From positions 248,001-312,000 of the forward strand of contig SRUQ01000007.1 of assembly GCA_004791255.1 (NCBI GenBank): a stretch of 64,000 bases of DNA, in the 5' to 3' direction. Positions 9,244-17,072 of the stretch are shown one piece after another (position 1 is the first letter of the stretch; the number at the start of each line of letters is the position of its first letter). Below the pieces are notes generated by a model that was not told the DNA's origin, made no database searches, and saw only the letters and a list, made by a program, of their open reading frames with translations. Made by a program: the position numbers and the translations under genes. This DNA is from a bacterium M00.F.Ca.ET.205.01.1.1 (lineage in GTDB: Bacteria > Pseudomonadota > Alphaproteobacteria > Rhizobiales > Rhizobiaceae).

Positions 9244-9805
9244 TTTTTTTGCCGCACTGCGCCGCCTTTTCCATGTCGTGCTGCTCGGCCTTGTCGGCGC
9301 CGGCATCGTGCACATCGTCGTGCTGTTGCTGGTGCCTGAATTTTCCGAACGCGACGCCTGGTCGCGACTGTCGATGGCCTCGGACCTCTACAGGATGAAC
9401 CGGCTCGACGCCGAGGCCGGTGGCGCGCCGGTGGTGAAATCGGTCGATCCGCTGTTTTACGCGACGGCGTGCCGCTTCGATCTCGACGAGGGAATGGTGC
9501 GGATCCGGGCACCGGGCAACGTGCCCTTCTGGTCGGTGTCAGTCTACGACCGCAGCGGCCACAACATCTATTCCTTCAACGACCATACGGCGACGGGCGG
9601 CAAGCTGGACGCCGTGGTGCTGACACCGGCGCAGATGATCGACGTGCGCAGGGACCTGCCCGAGGACCTTCAGGGAGCGATCTTCGTCGAGGCGCCGATC
9701 GATGAAGGCATATTCGTCATCCGCAGCTTCGTGCCGGACGACAGCTGGAAGCCGATCGTGTCGCGCTTTCTCGAGCAGAGTTCCTGCGAGCTTCAGGACT
9801 TTTAG
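9236..9805 (+). CDS. DUF1254-like membrane-anchored protein
   Basis: A 189-aa protein starting at the ATG that overlaps the preceding stop by 8 nt (ATGCGTAG), which fixes the start better than the longer open frame. Residues 7-33 form a hydrophobic anchor, followed by an exported domain. YATACRFDLDEG and VPFWSVSVYDRSGHNIYSFND resemble the DUF1254 half of the DUF1214/DUF1254 family. It therefore forms a split pair with the upstream gene. Function unknown. Transcription ends before a small convergent gene. Confidence 0.8.
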   Translation: MRSFFAALRRLFHVVLLGLVGAGIVHIVVLLLVPEFSERDAWSRLSMASDLYRMNRLDAEAGGAPVVKSVDPLFYATACRFDLDEGMVRIRAPGNVPFWSVSVYDRSGHNIYSFNDHTATGGKLDAVVLTPAQMIDVRRDLPEDLQGAIFVEAPIDEGIFVIRSFVPDDSWKPIVSRFLEQSSCELQDF

Positions 9806-9873
9806 GCCTGGATCCGCGCCAGAACAGCCGCGAGCAGGTGCAGCCCGAAGCTCAGGGCGCCGCTTCAGGCAAT

Positions 9874-10062
9874 TCAGTGATGCGGCACCGGCGTCCGGGG
9901 CGACCCGGGCTTGTCGGGTCCGATGGGCCGCGCCGCCTCGCCCGCATGTGAGCGCTCATAGCGGATGCCGGGAAAGATGATTACCGCCGCCGGTATTTCG
10001 GTGGTCTGCTTGGTTCGATTGGTCGGTGCCGTTCTCGGCACGAATGACAGTACCATGCCCAT
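9874..10062 (-). CDS. Small basic hypothetical protein (62 aa)
   Basis: An open frame on the minus strand. I place the start at 10062 (MGMVLSFVPRTAP) because an AGAGGA ribosome binding site lies about 11 nt upstream, rather than at the more upstream ATG at 10098. The middle reads PAAVIIFPGIRYER, the kind of short conserved block I associate with small rhizobial proteins of unknown function. There is no signal peptide or membrane span. It is convergent with the DUF1254-like gene and divergent from the DUF2336 gene. I do not recognise a function; that it is coding is moderately likely. Confidence 0.55.
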   Translation of the reverse strand: MGMVLSFVPRTAPTNRTKQTTEIPAAVIIFPGIRYERSHAGEAARPIGPDKPGSPRTPVPHH

Positions 10063-10172
10063 GACTCGCGCATTCCTCTCGGTTTCCCCGGAGCACAACG
10101 CAACGCCTCCAAATTCGATTAAGCCGCCCAGAGGGTTAACGGAGCGCTAACGGATCGTCGCTAACTTGATCT

Positions 10173-11300
10173 TTGTCTGGGGTCGGGACGTTCCGACCCG
10201 GGACAGTCGCAAAACCGGCACAGTCCCGGTCGAGCGTGGTCAAGCGTGTGTGTGTGTCGGGCGTATCCCTCGTGTCATCTTCGGATTTCAGGCAAATCGC
10301 GGTACGGACGGAATCGGGAAAGGCCGAAAGGCTGTTCCGCGCCGCGGTGTCGGCATTCTGCTCGCTCACCCGCCCGTCGCGCCGCGAGATCGGCCAGTTG
10401 GAAGACCTGACGCTGCCGCTGTTCGACGACGTGTCGGTCGAATCGCGCCGCTACGTGGCGGCGGCGCTGTCCGAATGCGAATATGCCCCGGCCGGACTGG
10501 TGCGCCGCCTGTGTGAAGAGCCGGTCGATATTTCGGCCCCCTTGCTTATCCGTTCACGCGTGGTCAGCGATATCGACCTGATCGCGCTGATCGGCCGGCA
10601 TGGGCTGCCGCATGCGCGCGCCATTGCGCGGCGCAAGGATCTGAACGCGACCATCGCCAACCTGATCCGGGCATTGGAAAAACCGATGCTGGTGCGGGTG
10701 AGGCCCAGCCAAGCGGAAGCCGCTCGGCCTCCGCCCGAGACCACACAAACGGTCGCGGACAGTGTGACGAGCGAACCGGCGACGGGTGCGGCGGCGGAAA
10801 ACGCGCGGCGCAGGCTGCGCTCCATGATGCGCACCGGCGACGAGGCACTGGCGGCGCAGGTCGATCCGTTCACCAGCCCGGACACCTACGGCAAACTGCG
10901 CGAGACCGCGCTGACCGGAAACGCCGCCTTCTTCCAGACCGCGCTCGCCGACGCGCTCGATATCGATTTTTCGACCGCACGTTCGCTGATGGCAAACCAG
11001 AACTATGGCTCGCTGCTTGCGGCGCTGCGCTCGCTTGACCTGAGCGAAGACCGCGCGTTCTTGATCACGGTTGCCGTCTATCCCAGCCAGTTCCCGCATC
11101 CGCAGGCGATCCGCGCCTTCCTCGACCGCTACCGGGTGCTGCATCGCGATGTGGCGCTCGACAGGGTGCGGGGATGGAAAGCCGAAACCCTGTCCAGGGC
11201 GGTTCACGGTGCCGCGCCCGCCAGCAGCGACAGCCACACGGCATCGAACAGTGACGAGGCAGCGGCTTCGTCCAGCCTCAGGGCGTCTTCACGGAAATAA
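10173..11300 (+). CDS. DUF2336 domain-containing protein
   Basis: Soluble alphaproteobacterial protein, up to 375 aa, mostly helical, resembling the DUF2336 family (blocks such as RLFRAAVSAFCSLTRPSRREIGQLEDL and DIDLIALIGRHGLPHARAIARR read as shorter repeated helices). The frame opens with TTG at 10173; in-frame GTG codons near 10233-10272 (before SSSDFRQIAV) are equally possible starts. A (GT)n tract lies there. The sequence TTAA-N7-CTAA at 10136-10150 resembles a CtrA half-matched box, which would fit DUF2336 genes being linked to cell-cycle control, but this is weak. The gene ends tail-to-tail with, and overlapping by 23 nt, the DUF1491 gene. Confidence 0.78.
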   Translation: MSGVGTFRPGTVAKPAQSRSSVVKRVCVSGVSLVSSSDFRQIAVRTESGKAERLFRAAVSAFCSLTRPSRREIGQLEDLTLPLFDDVSVESRRYVAAALSECEYAPAGLVRRLCEEPVDISAPLLIRSRVVSDIDLIALIGRHGLPHARAIARRKDLNATIANLIRALEKPMLVRVRPSQAEAARPPPETTQTVADSVTSEPATGAAAENARRRLRSMMRTGDEALAAQVDPFTSPDTYGKLRETALTGNAAFFQTALADALDIDFSTARSLMANQNYGSLLAALRSLDLSEDRAFLITVAVYPSQFPHPQAIRAFLDRYRVLHRDVALDRVRGWKAETLSRAVHGAAPASSDSHTASNSDEAAASSSLRASSRK

Positions 11301-11625
11301 GTTCCTCGACGGGAACCGCCCCGGCCTCGATCTCGACCACCCATATATCGGGATCGAATTTCTTCTCGCGTTCCAATCTGGCGTCCAGCACGGCGGCGTC
11401 GTCGCCGGCGGCGAGAGGGCTGAAGAAGCGATCGTCGGGCTTGGCGGAGTCATAGCTCGTCTGTGGCGCCGGCCCGTAAAGCGCCACCTCGCCCAGCCGG
11501 TCCCGCGTGAGCACGAAAACGGCGCCCGCCTCCGTTGCGCCGCGCTTGACCACGGCGGCAAATCCTCCGGCGCCGAAAACCCGGCGCACCAGGGCCGACA
11601 CCCACAGGTCAGTGGTCACGCGCAT
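11278..11625 (-). CDS. DUF1491 family protein
   Basis: A 115-aa soluble protein. The N-terminus RVTTDLWVSALVRRVF and the segment GAVFVLTRDRLGEVALYGPAP match what I know of DUF1491, a small alphaproteobacterial family of unknown function. The C-terminus carries DPDIWVVEIE. It overlaps the DUF2336 gene by 23 nt at the 3' ends. It follows the peptidoglycan-binding gene by 70 nt on the same strand and may be the last gene of the kinase operon. Confidence 0.8.
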   Translation of the reverse strand: MRVTTDLWVSALVRRVFGAGGFAAVVKRGATEAGAVFVLTRDRLGEVALYGPAPQTSYDSAKPDDRFFSPLAAGDDAAVLDARLEREKKFDPDIWVVEIEAGAVPVEELISVKTP

Positions 11626-11695
11626 GGGGAAACTCCGAACGACATGCGGGCTTGTCTAGCCCTATTTCCGTCGTGCGGCGAGCCGTCTTACCGGA

Positions 11696-12460
11696 TCAAT
11701 TGGTCAGGCCGATCTCGCGCATCTTGACGTAGACCAGTTCGTCCGGCTCGCCGGTCTGGGGCAACCCGAACAGCGACTGGAACTCCTTGATCGCTGCCTT
11801 GGTGCGTGCACCAACGACGCCGTCGAGCTGCATGTCGTCATTGCCGAAAGCCTTGAGCCCGGCCTGGATCTTGACGATGCGGGCATCGGGCGCCTGGGGA
11901 GCGGTGGTGGTCTGCAGCGACACAGGAACGGCCGGCGAGACCTCGGGACGAGGCTGCGGTTTCGGCACGGAGGCGGTCTTCGGCGTGGCGCCCAGTTGGT
12001 CGAGCAGCAGCGCATCGATCTCGCCCGACGCGTTGAGCCCGACCTTCTGCTGGTAGGCCTGGATGGCTTTGCGCGTGTTGGGGCCGGAAATGCCGTCGAC
12101 CGTGCCGGCGTAGAAATCGAGGTCCTTCAATATGCCTTGCACCTGCTCGACCACCGGGTCGCCCTTGACCGGGGCCGGTGCGGCGCTTGGCCGTACGATG
12201 TTGAAGGTGGTTTCCGGCTCGTCGGCGGCGGCGTGCGGAACGCCCTGTATGTTGCGCGTGGCGAAGAACGCGCCGGCATGCGGGAAAGGCTGATACCACA
12301 GCGCATTCGCCGAAACGTAGAACAGCGTGACCAGGAATGCGGTCGATCCCCCGACCAGCACGGGATTGCGCGAAATCATGCCACCGACGGCGACGGCTCC
12401 GTCCTGGAAGGCGTTGCTGCGGCGTTTGACCGCCTTAAGCTGTTTTGCGGAGCGAGCCAT
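11696..12460 (-). CDS. Membrane-anchored peptidoglycan-binding-domain protein
   Basis: A 254-aa protein. A basic N-terminus (ARSAKQLKAVKRRSNAF) is followed by one membrane span near residues 34-54, then an exported part with two peptidoglycan_binding_1 repeats: about residues 100-155 (DLDFYAGTVDGISGPNTRKA) and about 190-250 (DDMQLDGVVGARTKAAIKEF), joined by a Pro-rich linker. It probably tethers something to the cell wall. The start lies inside the 3' end of the sensor kinase gene (26-nt overlap), so the two are translationally coupled. This suggests an envelope-related role for the kinase. Confidence 0.85.
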   Translation of the reverse strand: MARSAKQLKAVKRRSNAFQDGAVAVGGMISRNPVLVGGSTAFLVTLFYVSANALWYQPFPHAGAFFATRNIQGVPHAAADEPETTFNIVRPSAAPAPVKGDPVVEQVQGILKDLDFYAGTVDGISGPNTRKAIQAYQQKVGLNASGEIDALLLDQLGATPKTASVPKPQPRPEVSPAVPVSLQTTTAPQAPDARIVKIQAGLKAFGNDDMQLDGVVGARTKAAIKEFQSLFGLPQTGEPDELVYVKMREIGLTN

Positions 12461-14228
12461 TTCTGTCCCCTTTCGCCCTGGCCGCAGGCATTGTCAGCAC
12501 CCCGGCCTTGTCCGCCGGACGCCCCTTCGGGCCGTTCACCGGCAGGCTTATGGTCACCGTGGTGCCCTCGCCCGGCATGCTCTCGATCGACATCGTGCCT
12601 TCGTGCAGCGTCACCAGGCCCTTGACCAGCGACAGACCAAGGCCGGTACCCTCGAAACGGCGGGTATAGTCGTTCTGGATCTGCATGAATGGCTTGCCCA
12701 GATTGACGAAATCCTCCTCGGCAATGCCGATGCCGGTGTCGCGGACCCAAAAATGCAGGCGCGAACCGATACGCTTGGCGCCGACCACGACATCGCCGCC
12801 ATCGGGCGTGAACTTGATCGCGTTGGAGACGAGGTTGATGAGGATCTGCTGCACGGCACGGCGATCGGCATTGATCTCGCCGGCATCGGGCGCGATCTGC
12901 GCCTGCAGGTCAATGTTCTTGGCCTGCGCCTGCAGCCGCATCATCGACTGGCACATGTCGACGGCCTCGATGAACCGGAACGGCTCCGGCTCGGCCGCAT
13001 AGGCGCCCGATTCGATCCTCGATACGTCGAGGATCGAGGTGACCACGGCAAGCAGGTGCTGGCCCGAATCGCGCACCAGGCCGACATATTCCTTCTGGCG
13101 CGGATCCTTGAAGCCGCCGAACATCTCGTGCAGCAGCATATCCGAGAAGCCGATGATGGCATTGAGCGGCGTGCGCAGCTCATGGCTCACCACCGCCAGG
13201 AAGCGGCCTTTGGCCACTTCGGCGGCGGCGGCGGTATCGTTGGCGGCGGCGAGGTCTTCGCGCAGCCTGGCAATCTCGTCATTCTCGCGCAGGACCAGTG
13301 TGAACACCTCGCCCGCGTCGCGAGCGCGCAACATTTCGAGCGAGAACGGCCGATAGTTGTCCGCCGCCAGGCCGTTGCCGTCCTGCGGCAGCCTGATGCG
13401 CAGTTCGAGCCGGCGCGATGCCGCACCGTCACGCATGTCGGCGAGCGCGCTGAGATAGGAAACGCGATCCGACAGATGGACGCGGTCGAAGAGTCCGGTT
13501 CCGGACAGAAGTTCGGGCGGCAGCTTCAAGAGCGTGCGTGCCTTTGCCGAAGCGTCGAGGACCTCGCCGTGGCGGGCGACACGCAGAACCACCGCATCGA
13601 TCATGTCTTCGAGACGGTCTGAGCTGTCCATCGCATCCGCTGCCGCGGCCGCGCTGTGGGATGCCGTGATGCGCGGCAGCAGCGTGAGCGCCCAGGCCAG
13701 CGGCACCAGCCAGTGCCACGGCGCGATCTGCGCTCCCGCGACCGGGAGGATGCCTGCGGCCAGAGGCTGGCACAGAATGGCGACAACGGCCGAGACGGCG
13801 CCCCACAGCGCGGCACGGCGCGAGGCGCCGATCCACCAGGCCTCGAACGGCAGCGCCACGACCAGCATGGCAACCGGAGAACTCAGCCCACCGGCGGCGG
13901 CGATAAGGCCCCCAAGGGCAATGCCAGCCGCCGCCAGGGCGGCGCGGCCAGCCAAATCCATTTTGCCGGTCGCGGCCACCAGCAGGGCGACGAACCAGCA
14001 CAGGCCGAAGGCCGCGAAAATGGCGGCCATGGTGACGGCGGCCCCCATGCCCGAAGTGACCAGCGTAACCGCCGCACCGGCGGCAAAGAACGGCGCCGCC
14101 AGCATGGCGCCGATGAAGCGGCGCTGGCGCTCGCGCTCGCCCCGCCCGAGAATCGAGGGATGGACCATACGCTCGCAACCGGCGGCCATGGCGCCGGGCA
14201 ATTCAACGTATCTGGCCTTGATCGGCAT
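12435..14228 (-). CDS. Membrane sensor histidine kinase with PAS-like domain
   Basis: An integral-membrane kinase. The N-terminal third has several hydrophobic segments (about five or six spans, e.g. AAVTMAAIFAAFGLCWFVAL). It is followed by a PAS-like region, a coiled linker (ENDEIARLREDLAAANDT), a HisKA domain with phospho-His in VVSHELRTPLNAIIGFSDML (His about 349), and a HATPase_c domain with N-box NLVSNAIKFTPDGG and G-boxes DTGIGI and GTGLGLSLVKG. The frame opens at 14399. I favour the ATG at 14228 (MPIKARYVELPG), and MVHPSIL near 14165 is another option; none has a good ribosome binding site. It has no receiver domain and no adjacent response regulator. Architecture is PleC/DivJ-like, but the partner is unknown. 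Confidence 0.88.
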   Translation of the reverse strand: MPIKARYVELPGAMAAGCERMVHPSILGRGERERQRRFIGAMLAAPFFAAGAAVTLVTSGMGAAVTMAAIFAAFGLCWFVALLVAATGKMDLAGRAALAAAGIALGGLIAAAGGLSSPVAMLVVALPFEAWWIGASRRAALWGAVSAVVAILCQPLAAGILPVAGAQIAPWHWLVPLAWALTLLPRITASHSAAAAADAMDSSDRLEDMIDAVVLRVARHGEVLDASAKARTLLKLPPELLSGTGLFDRVHLSDRVSYLSALADMRDGAASRRLELRIRLPQDGNGLAADNYRPFSLEMLRARDAGEVFTLVLRENDEIARLREDLAAANDTAAAAEVAKGRFLAVVSHELRTPLNAIIGFSDMLLHEMFGGFKDPRQKEYVGLVRDSGQHLLAVVTSILDVSRIESGAYAAEPEPFRFIEAVDMCQSMMRLQAQAKNIDLQAQIAPDAGEINADRRAVQQILINLVSNAIKFTPDGGDVVVGAKRIGSRLHFWVRDTGIGIAEEDFVNLGKPFMQIQNDYTRRFEGTGLGLSLVKGLVTLHEGTMSIESMPGEGTTVTISLPVNGPKGRPADKAGVLTMPAARAKGDRNGSLRKTA

Positions 14229-14699
14229 CAACTCAACGCACCCGCACTCGTGAACAGCTCTGCTTTTGCAGATTGTTTTGGTTGGCTCTGAAACTCGCAT
14301 CCAGCGTTTAAAGAATGGATAAGGCAGGGCCGACCAACACCCCGGCCTTTGGCAAATATCGGGACGACGGACGCCGAAAACCCGCGCAAATGCCGCCATA
14401 GTAAACGGAGGGTTATGCTGGGAGACCAGCCGGCCGACGGCCGGAGGTGGCGCAGGGACTGTCCGATTTCATGGAATATGCAGGAAAATCAGTCGCATGG
14501 ATGGCTATCGCAAGATTAGGAAAATCGTCCCAATCTGAAACAAATCAATAGAAAAACGCTTGCTTTCGAATTTGCCTAAAATTTGAGGAAAATTGTCGGC
14601 TAACCTGCAAGCCGTCCTTTGCGCCTGTGTGCCAACATCCTGCCTACAAAAGAGGTCATGCCATATGGATGCATGATCCGGTCACGACGAGAGGCGAGC
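14229..14699. other. Intergenic region between divergent kinase and DUF5330 genes
   Basis: About 470 bp without a convincing gene if the kinase starts at 14228. It contains a GC-rich inverted repeat (CCGGCCGACGGCCGG) and an AT-rich stretch at about 14515-14600 that probably holds the promoters of both divergent genes. I find no GGAAC-N17-GTT or TTAA-N7-TTAA site in it. Confidence 0.6.
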
Positions 14700-15068
14700 A
14701 TGTTCTTTCTGATCAGAATGGCTTTCTGGTTTTCGCTGGTGCTGCTGGCGCTGCCTTTGAGTGTCGGCTCGGACGAGCCGGGCCATGAAAGCGTCGGGCC
14801 GATCCAGGCGCTGTTTGCGGCACGCGACGCTGTCGGCGACATCGCCGGCATCTGCGACCGCAAGCCCGATGTCTGCCAAACCGGCAAGTCGGCCATGAAC
14901 ACCATCACCGCCCGGGCCAGGGAAACCGCCAAGATCGCGGCCGCCATGCTTGACGACAAGTCTATTGAGTCCGACAGGTCTGCAGGCCCCGATACATCGA
15001 CGATGACCGGCAGCGTTCCCGAGACCATCATATTGCCCGAGACAGTCAACCTGCCGGTACAGAATTAG
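14700..15068 (+). CDS. DUF5330-type exported/membrane protein
   Basis: A 122-aa protein starting at the ATG at 14700 (MFFLIRMAFWFSLVLLALP). The longer frame from 14619 adds 27 residues that look unstructured. The first 20 residues are a hydrophobic signal or anchor. The mature part has two cysteines in GICDRKPDVCQTG, likely a disulfide in the periplasm, and a Thr-rich tail. The pattern fits DUF5330, a small Hyphomicrobiales family without known function. A GAGGCG ribosome binding site sits just before the ATG. The sufE gene follows after about 100 bp. Confidence 0.75.
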   Translation: MFFLIRMAFWFSLVLLALPLSVGSDEPGHESVGPIQALFAARDAVGDIAGICDRKPDVCQTGKSAMNTITARARETAKIAAAMLDDKSIESDRSAGPDTSTMTGSVPETIILPETVNLPVQN

Positions 15069-15167
15069 GCCGTTTCGACGGCGCACCGCGGGCTGTCTGG
15101 CCTCTCGACGTCCGCGGTGTTCTTGTTTTTCCGTGACGCGGCCGCGCTGTGTCACTATATCCGGGCC

Positions 15168-15596
15168 ATGACGAGCACGATCCAGACAATCCGCGACGAC
15201 TTCTCCTTCCTCGAGGAATGGGAAGACCGCTATCGCTACGTCATCGAGCTTGGCGAGGCACTGCCGCCCTTTCCCGACGCAGAACGCACCGCCGTCAACA
15301 AGGTGCCGGGCTGCGTCAGCCAGGTCTGGCTCACGACCGAACGGGAATCGGGCGCCGATCCGATCATCACCTTCACAGGCGATTCGGACGCCCATATCGT
15401 GCGCGGGCTGGTCGCCATCATGCTGGCGCTGTTTTCCGGAAGGACCGCGAGCGAGATTCAGAAGACCGATGCGGAAGCGACGCTGAAGGGGCTCGGCCTG
15501 GACGAGCATCTGTCGCCGCAGCGCGCCAATGGCCTGCGCTCGATGGTCAAGCGCATCAAGCGCGATGCCGAGATGGCGCTCGCCCAGACGGCCTGA
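15168..15596 (+). CDS. sufE: SufE family cysteine-desulfuration accessory protein
   Basis: A 142-aa cytoplasmic protein that accepts persulfide sulfur from a cysteine desulfurase (SufS type) for Fe-S cluster assembly. The sulfur-accepting residue is Cys49 in NKVPGCVSQVW, the family hallmark. The N-terminal IRDDFSFLEEWEDRYRYVIELG is also typical, and length matches E. coli SufE. The frame continues upstream to 15117, but the ATG at 15168 starts exactly at the family N-terminus. The suf operon itself is not in the window. It is convergent with mucR, with a terminator hairpin between. Confidence 0.93.
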   Translation: MTSTIQTIRDDFSFLEEWEDRYRYVIELGEALPPFPDAERTAVNKVPGCVSQVWLTTERESGADPIITFTGDSDAHIVRGLVAIMLALFSGRTASEIQKTDAEATLKGLGLDEHLSPQRANGLRSMVKRIKRDAEMALAQTA

Positions 15597-15668
15597 AAAG
15601 ATCCTCGCCCGGCGGCCAACAAAGCCGCACGATCTGGCTTACAAAACGATCCAGTCCTACAAAATCAA

Positions 15669-15688
15669 ACGGCGCCCGAAGGCGCCGT
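15669..15688 (-). terminator. Intrinsic terminator of mucR
   Basis: Perfect 8-bp stem ACGGCGCC/GGCGCCGT closed, on the minus strand, by a UUCG tetraloop and followed there by TTTGATTTTGT. It lies 30 nt after the mucR stop and may also serve convergent sufE. Confidence 0.85.
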
Positions 15689-15718
15689 CCATGTCGGTCA
15701 GATCTGGCAAGCGGCGAT

Positions 15719-16144
15719 TTACCGGGCCTTGCGCTTGCGGCCGAGACCCATCTTCTTGGCAAGCTGGGAGCGGGCGGCAGCGTAGTTCGGCGCGACCATC
15801 GGGTAGGTCGGATCCAGGTTCCACTTTTCGCGGTACTGGTCGGGCGTCAGATCGTAGTGGGTCATCAGATGGCGCTTGAGCGACTTGAACTTCTTACCGT
15901 CTTCAAGGCAGACGATGTAGTCGTCATGAACCGAGCGCTTCGGATTCACTGCCGGCTTCTGCTTGTCGGCAGGCGGCTGTTCGACAGTTCCGCCCACACG
16001 CCCAAGGGCGGTATGGACGTCGGATATGAGGTTCGGCAGTTCGCCGACCGGTACGGGATTGTTGCTGACATAGGCTGCCACCACGTCGGCGGTCAGCTCG
16101 ATCAGCGCGTCGCTGTTTCTGGAAGGTGTTTCGGCAATATCCAT
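15719..16144 (-). CDS. mucR: MucR/Ros-family zinc-finger transcriptional regulator
   Basis: A 141-aa nucleoid-type regulator controlling exopolysaccharide, motility and cell-cycle genes in rhizobia and Brucella. The DNA-binding region reads CLEDGKKFKSLKRHLMTH: Cys79, Asp82, His92 and His96, where Ros has Cys82. The Cys-to-Asp change is known in MucR proteins. The C-terminal segment LTPDQYREKWNLDPTYPMVAPNYAAARSQLAKKMGLG is family-typical (read as adjoining short blocks). The N-terminus is the oligomerisation part. It is a single gene with its own terminator and a long AT-rich upstream region, consistent with the autoregulation reported for MucR. Confidence 0.93.
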   Translation of the reverse strand: MDIAETPSRNSDALIELTADVVAAYVSNNPVPVGELPNLISDVHTALGRVGGTVEQPPADKQKPAVNPKRSVHDDYIVCLEDGKKFKSLKRHLMTHYDLTPDQYREKWNLDPTYPMVAPNYAAARSQLAKKMGLGRKRKAR

Positions 16145-16540
16145 GGTCTTCAGGCCCCAACAAGAGTCAGTTTAGTGCGCCCCTTTTTACAGACAGGGCA
16201 TTGCACGAATTTTGCGCAGATGGAGGGTGCACGATTCGTGTCACACGGATATCAATGCCCCCATGGGCCAAGTAAGTCAATTCGATTGTTTCACTATATT
16301 GCGTTTTGCCGATCAAATATTCGCGGATCAGCTTCAAACTTTCGTGGGCAGTGTAATTTTTCGATATTTCGCGGGCGAAACCATCCGCAGCTAACGTAAC
16401 GTCAGTTTGCCGTTACATTCGAGATAACTCAACAAGCGCGCCTCAATGCTTGGTTATGCTTGACCTTTATGAGGAGAGTATTGGTTGTTCGCCCCAGTCC
16501 ACAAAACCACAGGTTGCCGTAATTTTGTCGTTCGAACAAA
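16145..16540. promoter_or_regulatory. AT-rich upstream region of mucR with an inverted repeat
   Basis: About 400 bp with no convincing gene. It is clearly more AT-rich than its surroundings, especially 16270-16380, with repeated T-A steps of the kind MucR/Ros proteins bind. An inverted repeat GTAACG-N9-CGTTAC occupies 16396-16416. Autoregulation of mucR from here is inference; the dyad itself could be an operator for another factor. Confidence 0.5.
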
Positions 16541-16559
16541 CCGGCCCATTCCGGGCCGG
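16541..16559 (-). terminator. Intrinsic terminator of the SH3-like gene
   Basis: Stem CCGGCCC/GGGCCGG with a 5-nt loop, followed on the minus strand by TTTGTT. It lies about 29 nt after the full-length stop at 16588, not after the premature amber codon, which supports the longer gene being the original one. Confidence 0.7.
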
Positions 16560-16587
16560 CGAGGCTCAGGATCAATGGCCAGGTCAC

Positions 16588-16956
16588 TCAATATGGGACG
16601 ATGTATTTGCCGTAGGCCCAGCCGGTGACGAAGTTGCCGTTCTTGGCCGGGTCATGCCAGACTTCGCACCAGCGGTAGCGAACCGTCTACTGCTGCTTCC
16701 ATGCCGGCTGGCCTGTTATGTCGAGCAGGTTTACGCCGCCGGTGCATCGCCCGGTCATCTGCAGAACAGTGCCATTCGGATAGGCGGCCTGTTTTTGCGA
16801 TGTACCAGATGGATATTTGCGTATGTTGAGCGTGTCGCCGAACGGCACGTTGGCTACTTGCCAAGCCGAGAATACGGTCGCATGAGATTGGCCGGCGAAG
16901 GCCAGAGCTGTAGAAGCAACGACAACAGCCGTGACGATGCGAGTCTTGATATTCAT
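16588..16956 (-). pseudogene. Secreted SH3-like protein interrupted by one in-frame amber codon
   Basis: From the ATG at 16956, preceded by a strong GGAGGAG ribosome binding site, the frame encodes a signal peptide (MNIKTRIVTAVVVASTALAF, cleavage after SHA) and an SH3-like domain with LNIRKYPSGTS and LQMTGRCTGG. At codon 90 (16687-16689) there is a TAG. The same frame then continues for 32 residues (TVRYRWCEVWHDPAKNGNFV, then GWAYGKYIVPY) to a TGA at 16588. The downstream part is just what such a domain needs (RWCxV followed by GWxxGxYI), so this is one gene split by a nonsense change. The truncated 89-aa product would lack the last strands. No frameshift is seen. Sequencing error or suppression are alternatives. 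Confidence 0.8.
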
Positions 16957-17072
16957 TATTTCTCCTCCCAAGCCACCTTTCCGGGCGCAGTCATGGCAAT
17001 ACACCCCAACTCTTGAACCCGCGCTGATCGGCGTGTTCATTCGCCATTCAAGATATTTCCAAGCGAGACTCA

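Noticed and set aside
10136..10150. TTAA-N7-CTAA before the DUF2336 gene as a CtrA site
   Set aside because: One half-site deviates and spacing to the uncertain start cannot be judged; noted only in the gene entry.
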